From contig JAUVQD010000020.1 in the NCBI GenBank assembly GCA_030598355.1, positions 1-11,279 on the forward strand: 11,279 nucleotides of DNA, written 5' to 3'. Source of the stretch: Actinomycetes bacterium. Its GTDB lineage: Bacteria; Actinomycetota; Aquicultoria; CAJVYJ01; JAUVQD01. The position numbers and the translations under genes were made by a program. The notes beneath the pieces were generated by a model. The model saw only the letters and a program-made list of their open reading frames with translations. It had not been told where the DNA came from and searched no databases. Below are positions 1 to 6,715 of this stretch, in pieces. The number at the start of each line of letters is the position of its first letter. The first letter of the stretch is position 1.

Positions 1-646
1 GAGCGACTAGCGGCATCAATATTGCTTCGTAGCTGGCGTAGTCGGACAGAAGAAGATGCGAAAGAGGATCCACCAAAGCGAAGCCAAGCCCCCCCATTAC
101 CAGCAAGACGCCAATAAATCTGGGAAAGTAGCCTGACTTGTAAACTAGATAACCGAGAGGAAGTAGCCAAAGACCCCAAAATATCGCCGAGATAGAAAGA
201 TTTCCCAGTCTGTTCAAATCAAGAAAGAACATCATCGGGGCCTGCAACTGATCGGCCGTGAATGCGGTCAAGGAATCAGCGCCCTTTAATAGTATCAAAG
301 CGGCAACTTTGTTGAGCTCATTGAACATGGCGATCGGGACACCGACCAGAGCGAATATGACCATAAGTAAAGCATGATTTTTGCTGACTGATTTGAATAA
401 TCCGTATAAAGCTAGAGCTACCAATATATGGATTATCTGGACGACTAGGGTGCCGGCAATACCCATACGGAAGAGCAACTCATTGGCCATAATATTCTTT
501 GCTGTGGTTGCGGTATCTCCTGGCACAATAAGGCTGGCGGATGCATACATCATGCTGAAGATCCCGACTATAAAAAAGAGTGGGTACAGGAACCTTAAGA
601 CTGTTGCAGCTTTGTGTTGTGAAAAATCGGCGATCAAGTCTCTCAT
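1..646 (-). CDS. DUF4386 family integral membrane protein (3' end outside window)
   Basis: The open frame starts at an ATG at 646, preceded by a good AGGAG ribosome site, and has no stop before the left edge. The visible 215 residues are strongly hydrophobic with about six membrane segments (near residues 18-36, 62-84, 91-108, 150-168, 176-194 and the end). Residues 34-63 carry the stretch ASASLIVPGDTATTAKNIMA followed by a conserved phenylalanine-arginine-methionine-glycine block. Together with the glycine-rich segment near 158-190, this is what I recognise as the DUF4386 family. Members are roughly 220-240 residues, so only a short C-terminus is missing. Biochemical function is unknown. It lies 75 bp downstream of the 74-aa gene with no terminator visible between them, so the two are probably co-transcribed. 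In bacteria this family is often found beside regulators and NAD(P)-dependent dehydrogenases, as here (from memory, not searched). Confidence 0.8.
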   Translation of the reverse strand, partial: MRDLIADFSQHKAATVLRFLYPLFFIVGIFSMMYASASLIVPGDTATTAKNIMANELLFRMGIAGTLVVQIIHILVALALYGLFKSVSKNHALLMVIFALVGVPIAMFNELNKVAALILLKGADSLTAFTADQLQAPMMFFLDLNRLGNLSISAIFWGLWLLPLGYLVYKSGYFPRFIGVLLVMGGLGFALVDPLSHLLLSDYASYEAILMPLVA

Positions 647-721
647 TTTATTCTCCTTCTAATAAATTAATTACGTTTTCTTTTTACGTTGGTACTTTGG
701 TCTTGCGACGCTCAAATCGGG

Positions 722-946
722 TCATCCGTCCGGAGGGGGGCGGGAACGTTCGACACATTTCAGCGATAGAAGTGTCAGATTCAGATCTCGGATCTTGCCG
801 AGAAAACCGTGGAGAGCGCTCTGGTCTGCGACCGGACCGCAAAGAATAGTGTGACCGGCTTTCTTGCGCTCTATCTGGAGACCGTCAAACCAATCCGCCC
901 AATGATCGTCCAAATGTCCGTCGATCTGTATCTCGTAAATCTCCAA
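722..946 (-). CDS. Conserved small protein (74 aa), unknown function, TTG start
   Basis: A 74-residue soluble protein begins LEIYEIQIDGHLDDHWADWF (the first codon is TTG, so Met in vivo) and continues with a glycine-rich middle and a GPVADQSALHGFL segment ending in a leucine-rich helix. I chose the TTG at 946 over an in-frame ATG at 1039 because AGGGAGG lies 7 bp upstream of the TTG, the conserved part of the protein starts exactly there, and the upstream 31 residues look like translated leader running into a palindrome. I recall similar 70-75 aa proteins with the same G-H-x-D-x-x-W-x-x-W-F and GPVxDQxALHG signatures next to LuxR/MalT-like regulators and DUF4386 genes, but they have no assigned function. 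It sits between such a regulator (192 bp upstream) and a DUF4386 gene (75 bp downstream). No signal peptide, membrane segment or catalytic motif is visible. Confidence 0.75.
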   Translation of the reverse strand: MEIYEIQIDGHLDDHWADWFDGLQIERKKAGHTILCGPVADQSALHGFLGKIRDLNLTLLSLKCVERSRPPPDG

Positions 947-953
947 TTTTCTT

Positions 954-960
954 CCTCCCT
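954..960 (-). promoter_or_regulatory. Ribosome binding site that fixes the TTG start at 946
   Basis: On the minus strand AGGGAGG is followed by a 7-bp spacer and TTG at 946. No comparable site precedes the in-frame ATG at 1039, which lies inside a palindrome. This decides the short 74-aa form. Confidence 0.7.
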
Positions 961-1032
961 TAATAATTGGCAAATACTTAGTCTCGAATTGCCTGATGTC
1001 GAGATTGAATTTACCGGAGGAAGAACGACAAG

Positions 1033-1055
1033 AAATCACATAAATTATGTGATTT
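1033..1055. promoter_or_regulatory. Perfect 23-bp palindrome, probable operator of the small-protein/DUF4386 unit
   Basis: Arms AAATCACATAA and TTATGTGATTT are perfect inverted repeats around a single A. With a 1-bp centre it cannot be a good RNA hairpin but is a typical dimer-binding operator. A further half-site, ATGTGATC, follows at 1059-1066, so ATCACAT occurs twice in direct orientation 12 bp apart on the minus strand. On the minus strand the palindrome contains CATAAT (1049-1044), a 5/6 match to a -10 box about 98 bp before the TTG start. The -35 region is poor, which would suit an activated promoter. The obvious candidate binder is the LuxR/MalT-like protein encoded just upstream, but this is inference. 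CRP/FNR-type or TetR-type factors could also use such a site. Confidence 0.55.
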
Positions 1056-1138
1056 AGGATGTGATCTTAAGAACTGGCTGCTGTGACACAAGCGTCTACG
1101 AAGCGGACGGGGGACTTTTTGGAAATGTTGATATCGTC

Positions 1139-3823
1139 CTATTGCTTGATGAGGCCTAGCTCCTTGGCTCTCTCAGCTGCTTGTGTCGCGCTTTTTACCC
1201 CTAGTTTGCTATAGATATTTTTTGAATGAGTTCGGATCGTGTTAAGACTGACCACGAGCCTGTCGGCTATCTCCTGATACTTAAGGCGCTCAACCACTAA
1301 GGCCAGTACTTCGAGTTCTCTTGCAGTCAGTGGGTCAATTAAGGGCTGGCTTCCGGCCACCTCGGATCTATGACTTTTGGATATTTTGGAATCGGCATTC
1401 AGACTCATTAATAGCTTGGAAGCATAGTCGACTTTTATCTGACGTGATATCGCTTCCTTTAGAAGGCCTTCGATCGCTTTTCCGTGATCAATGAAAGTCC
1501 GCACATACCCCTGTGGCTCACCAAGATCTAGGGCGGCTTGAAAACTGGACATAGCTGACTCAGTACTTTCATTTTGAATTTCTGCGATAGCCACGAGAGC
1601 CAGTATTTCTATTGTATCTCCCGCTCGCCCCGCGTCTTTCGCGTCTCTTAATAACTTCTCAAGGATGCTTAGTGCCTCATTTGGCCTCTCTTGCTGTAGG
1701 CGTATTTTCGCTAGAACGGTGTCCAGCCTAATATCCATATGCTCTGACTTATCATCAAGCTGTTCGCTTCTACTATCAGCCCAGGCGCTTGTATCCATCG
1801 TATTTTCCTGAGCAAGTCTTAGCTCCATCTCCCAAGCCGCTATTTGACGACCTTCCGGCATCCGCCAATCAGGAAACGTGCTAGCCATCGCCTGGCTAAG
1901 AGCTGCTTCGGCAGCTCCAAAGTCTTTTTGCGCCTGCTTAAGTCGAGCCAGGGCTAGGTTTCCTCTGATTCCAGTCGTAAAGTCATTTACCTTCTCGCCT
2001 AGCTCAATACCCTGTTTTAAATGTATCTCGGCTTCGCTTAGATTGTTCCGCTCATAAAAGATCTGCCCAAGGCCAATATGTCCGTAGCCGGAAATAGGGA
2101 TGGGTTGCCCGCCACCCACTTTCGTGCCAATTTCGATAACTTTATTGAAGGCTTGCTCAGATTCATGAAACAGACCCTGTGCGAGCTGGGTGTAGCCAAG
2201 GTAGGATTTAGCCCCAATCGCACCCGCATAATTTTCAGACTCCATGCATAATCTATAGCCATCGCGTAAGTGTTTTCGGGCGCTCGCGAGCTCCCCCACA
2301 GCATAAAAGGCAACTCCAAGATTGAGCGCTAGAACGGCCTGAATAAAAACGTTATCATCCGGTATTTGCTTCATCGCCTTGATCGAGTCCTCTACCGCGT
2401 CCTGGAACTTACCCACCCTAATAGCCATAAGGGCCCTGATTGTAGTTGCGTGTAGAAGAGGTTCTTGATCGAGTTCATCACTTGAGTTGTCTTCGCTTAT
2501 GGCGGATTCCACGAGATTAAGAAGCGGCTCTATCTCTTCTTGAGGCATGCCTGAGTTAATACAGCTCCAAGCAAAAGCCGTACATATCCACGGTCGCGTA
2601 GCAATAATGTCTTCGGGAAGTACGGATTTCCAATTAAGAAGGGGCATGGTTTGGTTTTCCATGATCATGTTCTTTGCGATAGGCTCGATAACATCCGCCG
2701 CCATCTCAAAGTCTTCACCCTCTATCGCGTGAGCGATGGCCTCCATGGTTTGCCCGTTCGACCGGAGCCAGGCGGCAGCTCCTTGATGCAACATGTTGAG
2801 CGCCTGAGGCTCTTTCTCTTTAAGGCGCTGACTCAGGAAGTCACCGAAAAGATGATGATACCGATACCACTGGCGCTCGTTGTCTAGGGAAACCAGGAAT
2901 ATATTGCTTCTTTCCAACTCATCGAGAATCTCTTGAGAGTTGTCGATCGTCAGCAATTCATTACAAAGAGGTGCGCAAAGTCTCTTTAGAATAGACGTCT
3001 TGAGAAGAAACTCTTGCACTTCTTTTCTCTGGCACGACAACACTTCGTCAACCAGATAGTCGATTATGAACCGGTGACTACCGGAGAAAGCAGAAATGAA
3101 CTTCTTCTTGTCCTCGACTCCCTGCAGGGAAAGCCCGGCCAGTTGCAAGCTGGCAACCCAACCCTCGGTGCGATTTTCTAAAGTCGCTATTTCATCTTTG
3201 TCTAGATCTAGCCCCAAAAAATCGTTAAAGAAGGTGGCGGTTTCGGTTTCGCTGAATCTAAGATCGGCGCCCCTTACTTCCGTGATCTGCGAGCGGACCC
3301 GAAGGCGCGCCAACGGCAAGGGCGGGTCGGAACGGGTGGTCATTATCAGATGCATATTTTCAGGCATATGATCGATGATGAAATCAATAGTTTCATGGAT
3401 CGATTCGTTGGTGATTACGTGATAATCATCTAGGACCAAGGTGAAGTTATCATTGATATCACTAAGTTCGTCTGCGAATTTCATTATCAGATCTTTATCG
3501 GGCTCCATTTTAGACGCAACTAGGACCCTGAGGACTTCGTCTCCAACGCTATCATCTATTTGCTTAACGGCGTTTACTAAATAGACGAGAAACCCAAGGG
3601 GCTCATTATCATCATCGTCGAGGGAGAGCCAGGCACTAGGGCGCGAAGACTTCTCTATCCACTCACTGACAAGTGTCGTTTTGCCAAACCCGGCCGGAGC
3701 TGAAACTAGGGTTAGCTTTCTCTTTGACCCCTCGTCCAGCAGGCTGACAAGTCGCGGTCTCGCAACGAGACCGTCATTCACCGCAGGTCTGTATAGTTTC
3801 GTTCTTAAAAGTGTGGTGGCCAT
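1139..3823 (-). CDS. LuxR-family ATP-dependent (MalT-like, LAL/STAND) transcriptional activator
   Basis: This 894-residue protein has the architecture of MalT-type regulators. An N-terminal STAND NTPase domain carries a Walker A APAGFGKTT (residues 42-50), the LSLDDDDNEP segment (67-75), Walker B TLVLDDYH (128-135), the sensor motif TTRSDPPLPLARLR (162-175) and GWVASLQLAG (221-230). A long helical TPR-like sensor region follows (about 360-820). It ends with a C-terminal LuxR helix-turn-helix (832-894) containing LTARELEVL, EIADRLVVSLNTIRTH and a YSKLGV segment. In this family, inducer binding to the TPR region and ATP binding trigger oligomerisation and activation of sigma-70 promoters. Length (about 900) is normal and both nucleotide-binding motifs look intact. 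The ATG at 3823 has TAGGAG 6 bp upstream. It lies 89 bp downstream of the intact MDR gene but has its own extended -10 promoter. The inducer is unknown; the likely targets are the adjacent dehydrogenase and small-protein/DUF4386 genes. Confidence 0.93.
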   Translation of the reverse strand: MATTLLRTKLYRPAVNDGLVARPRLVSLLDEGSKRKLTLVSAPAGFGKTTLVSEWIEKSSRPSAWLSLDDDDNEPLGFLVYLVNAVKQIDDSVGDEVLRVLVASKMEPDKDLIMKFADELSDINDNFTLVLDDYHVITNESIHETIDFIIDHMPENMHLIMTTRSDPPLPLARLRVRSQITEVRGADLRFSETETATFFNDFLGLDLDKDEIATLENRTEGWVASLQLAGLSLQGVEDKKKFISAFSGSHRFIIDYLVDEVLSCQRKEVQEFLLKTSILKRLCAPLCNELLTIDNSQEILDELERSNIFLVSLDNERQWYRYHHLFGDFLSQRLKEKEPQALNMLHQGAAAWLRSNGQTMEAIAHAIEGEDFEMAADVIEPIAKNMIMENQTMPLLNWKSVLPEDIIATRPWICTAFAWSCINSGMPQEEIEPLLNLVESAISEDNSSDELDQEPLLHATTIRALMAIRVGKFQDAVEDSIKAMKQIPDDNVFIQAVLALNLGVAFYAVGELASARKHLRDGYRLCMESENYAGAIGAKSYLGYTQLAQGLFHESEQAFNKVIEIGTKVGGGQPIPISGYGHIGLGQIFYERNNLSEAEIHLKQGIELGEKVNDFTTGIRGNLALARLKQAQKDFGAAEAALSQAMASTFPDWRMPEGRQIAAWEMELRLAQENTMDTSAWADSRSEQLDDKSEHMDIRLDTVLAKIRLQQERPNEALSILEKLLRDAKDAGRAGDTIEILALVAIAEIQNESTESAMSSFQAALDLGEPQGYVRTFIDHGKAIEGLLKEAISRQIKVDYASKLLMSLNADSKISKSHRSEVAGSQPLIDPLTARELEVLALVVERLKYQEIADRLVVSLNTIRTHSKNIYSKLGVKSATQAAERAKELGLIKQ

Positions 3824-3848
3824 GAGAAACTCCTAGGACTTGGCCTTA

Positions 3849-3857
3849 ATTATATCA
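3849..3857 (-). promoter_or_regulatory. Extended -10 promoter of the LuxR/MalT-like gene
   Basis: The minus strand reads TGATATAAT, a perfect extended -10 (TGnTATAAT). The -35 region at the right distance is poor, as is common for extended -10 promoters. Predicted transcription start is near 3842, giving a leader of only about 19 nt that contains the TAGGAG ribosome site. The regulator can therefore be expressed independently of the upstream dehydrogenase genes. Confidence 0.5.
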
Positions 3858-3912
3858 GTACTGGAATTGGAGTTACTATGGTTTGCAGGTACTGCATGAT
3901 GAAGCGATCCTA

Positions 3913-4902
3913 TTAGGTTTTGTTATTATGCTCCACGGTTATGGCTACATTTCCCGCTTTCTGCCCGGTTTCGACATACTTGTGAGCCTCGGGAATTTGT
4001 TCCAAGGGATAGCGCCTGTCAATGACCGATTTTATCTTTCCCGCCTCAATAAGCTCTTTGAGGAAAATTAAATCGTCAATTTTATAGGATGCTAGTCCAG
4101 TTACTACTTTCCTGCTACTTGTTATTGAAGTCCATAGCCCTCGAACCATGTGTAACGGCATAGGGTTCGCCAAAAGATAGATTCCCTTTTCACTTAGTGA
4201 GCTGATCCCACGTGAAGACAAACTCATACCTACCACGTCAAAAATCACATCGTAGGTCTGGCCGTGTTTGGTGAAATCTTCTTGAGTGTAATCAATGACC
4301 TGATCTGCGCCGATCGAGCGTAGCATCTCCAATTTCCGCGTGCTGTCTACGGCGGTCACTTCAGCTCCAAAATGCTTGGCAAGCTGCACCGCAAAAGTAC
4401 CTATGCTTCCCCCTGCCCCATTGATCAAGACTTTTTGTCCGCTCTGGACATCTCCCTTTCTAAGAAAATGCAATGCATTAAATCCTCCAATAGGAACGGT
4501 GGCGGCTTCCTCATACGTCATATTCGTCGGCTTTATTGTTAGCACCTCGTCTTCAGGCAAACATGTGTACTCAGCATAAGCACCAAGCCTGAAACCGGTA
4601 GATCCAAAAACTTGGTCGCCTTTTCTAAATAATTTTACATCCTTCCCTGCAGCTTCAATTTCCCCGGCGAGCTCAGCCCCTAATATGGTTATTCTTCTTG
4701 GTCTTCGAAGGCCTGCCCATGCTCGCAAGGGGAGCCTGAAGTAGATTGGGAGCCGTAGGCTTCGAAGCTCACAGTCCCCGGCGAGCACGGTTGTCGCATG
4801 TATTTTTATCAGTACCTCGTGGTCCTTGGGAGTAGGTAGTTCTACCTCTTTGAGCTGAAGAGTGTCCGGTGGCCCATACTGTGTCCATGCTATCGCCTTC
4901 AT
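3913..4902 (-). CDS. NAD(P)-dependent MDR oxidoreductase (zinc-independent quinone-oxidoreductase-like)
   Basis: A 329-residue medium-chain dehydrogenase/reductase. The N-terminal GroES-like catalytic domain starts [20 protein letters not shown] and carries [19 protein letters not shown] (74-92) and a [18 protein letters not shown] segment (95-112). The Rossmann cofactor domain has [20 protein letters not shown] (158-177) and [13 protein letters not shown] (198-210). The alternating V-x-L-x-x-G-x-G-x-x-G pattern is replaced by the NGAGGSIG form typical of the zeta-crystallin/quinone oxidoreductase branch. The structural-zinc cysteine cluster is absent, so it is probably zinc-independent. Substrate (quinone, enal or alcohol) cannot be decided; database entries of this type are often labelled NAD(P)-dependent alcohol dehydrogenase. 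The ATG is 2 bp after the stop of the paralogous upstream gene and lacks a strong ribosome site, which suggests translational coupling. It is a tandem duplicate of that upstream copy. Confidence 0.88.
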   Translation of the reverse strand: MKAIAWTQYGPPDTLQLKEVELPTPKDHEVLIKIHATTVLAGDCELRSLRLPIYFRLPLRAWAGLRRPRRITILGAELAGEIEAAGKDVKLFRKGDQVFGSTGFRLGAYAEYTCLPEDEVLTIKPTNMTYEEAATVPIGGFNALHFLRKGDVQSGQKVLINGAGGSIGTFAVQLAKHFGAEVTAVDSTRKLEMLRSIGADQVIDYTQEDFTKHGQTYDVIFDVVGMSLSSRGISSLSEKGIYLLANPMPLHMVRGLWTSITSSRKVVTGLASYKIDDLIFLKELIEAGKIKSVIDRRYPLEQIPEAHKYVETGQKAGNVAITVEHNNKT

Positions 4903-4904
4903 AA

Positions 4905-5872
4905 TTAGTTGCTATCTTCTAAAGTGATGACCACATTTCCCTTTTTGTGTCCTTTTTCGACATATATGTGCGCTTCGGGAAGTTGTTCCAATCGGTAGCT
5001 TCTGTCGATAACCGATTTTAGCTTCCCCGCCTCAATAAGCTCTTTGAGGAAGATTAAATCTTTAGTCTTTTCGCTTGGCGGCCTAATGCCGGTGGCCGCA
5101 AATATTGCCTTTTTGCCACCGATCTTGGGAAGAATAGTTGCCAGACTAGGGAAAGTGTCAAGATAGATCCCTCTTTGCGTTAGCGAGCTTTTACAACTTG
5201 AAAATGAACTCTTGGCGACCACATCAAGAACGATATCGTGAGGCTCACCGCTTTTAGTGAAATCCTCTTTGGTGTAATCAATTACCGTATCGGCCCCTAA
5301 GGATTTCACCATCCCTAAATTCGTCGTACTGCATACCCCGGTAACTTCCGCCCCAAAGTGCTTGGCAAGCTGTACCGCAAAAGTACCTACTGACCCCGAG
5401 GCTCCATTGATAAGGACCTTTTGCCCGCTCTGGATATTTCCCTTATCTCTAAGGAAAGGCAATGCCGTTAAGGCCCCATCACAGACGGCCGCGGCTTCCT
5501 CGTAGGTCATGTTGGCCGGTTTTATTGCCAACGCCCAGTCTTCAGGCAGACATTTGTACTCGGCATAAGCACCCTGACCCATCCCGGTAGATCCAAAACC
5601 TGGTCGCCTTCTGTGAATAGCTTTACATCTTTGCCTGCCGCTTCAATTTCTCCGGCTATCTCAGTCCCTAGTATAGTTTTCTTTGGTCTTCTAAGACCTG
5701 TCGATAATCGGGCAATAAACGGGTCACCCTTGCGAGTGACGCAGTCAGTTGGCCCTACTATTGCCGCATATATTCTTATCAGTACTTCATTGTCCGTGGG
5801 AGTAGGTTTTGCTACCTCATTGAGCTGAAGAATATCTGGCGACCCGTATTCTGTGCATACAATCGCTTTCAT
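4905..5872 (-). pseudogene. Second MDR oxidoreductase, tandem paralogue broken by a 1-bp deletion
   Basis: Two overlapping frames make up one MDR gene. The first part starts at ATG 5872 (GGAG 8 bp upstream) and reads MKAIVCTEYGSPDILQLNEV through [20 protein letters not shown] to GDQV (about residue 92). The frame then becomes nonsense and stops near 5522. The sequence resumes in the other frame as [19 protein letters not shown] and continues with the Rossmann motif [20 protein letters not shown] to a stop at 4905. The cause is visible: at 5595-5598 there are four A (plus strand) where the intact paralogue has five at the same place. Adding one base gives a 322-residue protein in perfect register with the neighbour. 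Because the rest is well conserved, this is either a recent mutation or a homopolymer sequencing error. As written, only truncated products are made. An internal ATG at 5582 (within the second part) has no clear ribosome site. Confidence 0.85.
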
Positions 5873-6044
5873 TAGTATTTCTCCAAGGTTGCTTTGATCC
5901 GGTCATTTTCAACATAGTCTACGAGACTGTACTTTAAGTGTGCATAAGCTGGAGTTAACCCGCCTTCATTGACACCCTAGACCGAATACCAATGGTTGTA
6001 AAAGAGAGCATCATGAGCCATGCATCTGAGTTCTGGGCGACTGC

Positions 6045-6088
6045 ATTATGCCGATAAAGGCATAATTATGCCTTTATGCAGGCAATAT
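6045..6088. other. Cluster of inverted half-sites, tyrosine-recombinase-core-like, with a 24-bp palindrome
   Basis: ATTATGCC (6045-6052) and its inverse GGCATAAT (6059-6066) are separated by exactly 6 bp (GATAAA), the spacing of a dif/XerCD-type core. The right arm overlaps a second ATTATGCC (6065-6072), which is followed after 8 bp by GGCAATAT (6081-6088), a near inverse. The middle is a perfect 24-bp palindrome (6054-6077) with arms ATAAAGGCATAA and TTATGCCTTTAT. It lies 10 bp before the first copy of the 26-bp repeat and about 180 bp upstream of the first MDR gene. It could be a recombinase platform at the edge of the repeat array, an operator for the MDR operon, or both. Its core CATAA/TTATG is shared with the palindrome at 1033-1055. 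Confidence 0.45.
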
Positions 6089-6098
6089 TCGGGATTTG

Positions 6099-6124
6099 TG
6101 GAGCTAAGGGGTCGATCTTCGAAC
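6099..6124 (+). repeat. 26-bp intergenic repeat, copy A
   Basis: It matches the consensus first half TGGAGCTTAGGGG with one change (TAA for TTA) and the second half TCGATCTTCGAAC exactly. It is followed by CTGG, as in copies B and C. It is the leftmost copy and sits directly right of the inverted half-site cluster. Confidence 0.8.
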
Positions 6125-6366
6125 CTGGATCGGTACGAATCTGCCCCAGCTTTCTTGCTGCCGTCCCTTAGATTGATTTGTTTACCAATTAACCGGTGTA
6201 GTTGTAATCAATTGTGATCTGGGTTGTCGATTCTGGTGCGATCTGACCCCAAGAAACTCGAGGTTGTCAAAACAATGGTTAAAAGTTGCTTAGAGGCGAC
6301 TAGCTCTGCATGAGGGTTGGGCTGTCTTGCAGGTTCCCGTTCTTTATAGTCGTCAACTCAAAATCG

Positions 6367-6392
6367 TTGTGCTTAGGGGATGATCTTCGAAC
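6367..6392 (+). repeat. 26-bp intergenic repeat, copy B
   Basis: The most diverged copy, with changes in the first six bases and at the first two bases after GGGG (AT for TC). GCTTAGGGG and GATCTTCGAACCTGGG are intact. It lies 268 bp after copy A and about 25 bp beyond the end of the DsrE-like fragment. CAGGTT at 6330-6335 is an inverse match to the AACCTG at its right end (6390-6395). Confidence 0.75.
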
Positions 6393-6416
6393 CTGGGTAA
6401 CTACGTGGCTCGGGGT

Positions 6417-6638
6417 TCAGCCCCAGGATGTGATCATTTGATAACCCTCAGAAATCAGTCTCCTTATGCTCGGATGGCCCCCATAGTCAGCAAGAAGCAC
6501 CCCGTCAAGAGACTGCACGTCTTCCGTGGCGCCGAATGCCCCTGCGCAATAGGAGCAGGCCCCTACTGGCTTGCCTTTAGCTTGATCAAGTAAGGGATTG
6601 AGCGGGTATAGACTCTTCTTGACAGCATTCTTTTGCAT
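6417..6638 (-). pseudogene. C-terminal fragment of a DsrE-like (sulfur-relay type) protein
   Basis: The 73-residue frame contains GACSYCAGAFGATEDV (26-41), with cysteines 28 and 31, and LLADYGGHPSIRRLISEGYQ (48-67). I recognise this as the C-terminal half of small DsrE/DsrF-like proteins, where a Cys region is followed by a GHPSxxxxxxxGYxxIT tail. The usual N-terminal half (strand, then the nucleotide-fold-like loop) is missing. No further homologous sequence appears upstream, no ribosome site precedes the ATG at 6638, and the DNA beyond it is the leader of the divergent propeller gene. It is therefore probably a remnant truncated by rearrangement. It lies wholly inside the unit between repeat copies B and C and is divergent from the large gene there. 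It could alternatively be a short functional single-domain protein, but the lack of translation signals argues against it. Confidence 0.55.
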
Positions 6639-6715
6639 ATTTCGCCACTGATCAATTGAATTAGGGTGAAAAGTCAGGGAACGCTTGGCCTAAAACCAAA
6701 CAAGGAGAATGCAAT

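Larger units (their letters stand above)
5873..6416. other. Gene-less boundary region between the MDR/LuxR locus and the repeat array
   Basis: No reading frame here looks like a real protein. The stretch holds the leader of the broken MDR gene, the inverted half-site cluster at 6045-6088 and the first two copies of the 26-bp repeat. Between the copies (6125-6366) I see no gene. One 30-odd-codon plus frame around 6230-6325 is protein-like in composition but has no start signal. I find no convincing -35/-10 pair for the broken MDR gene. Confidence 0.6.

Noticed and set aside
1057-1138. Rho-independent terminator after the LuxR/MalT-like gene
   Set aside because: Only a weak CGTC/GACG pairing is present, and no T-run follows on the minus strand.
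5969-5974. TTGACA as -35 box of a plus-strand promoter
   Set aside because: The sequence 16-18 bp downstream (ATGGTT region) is a poor -10 and no plus-strand gene follows.
6619-6624. TTGACA as -35 box of the propeller gene
   Set aside because: No acceptable -10 lies 16-18 bp downstream; the nearest AT-rich hexamer is 11 bp away. The hexamer lies inside the DsrE-like fragment.
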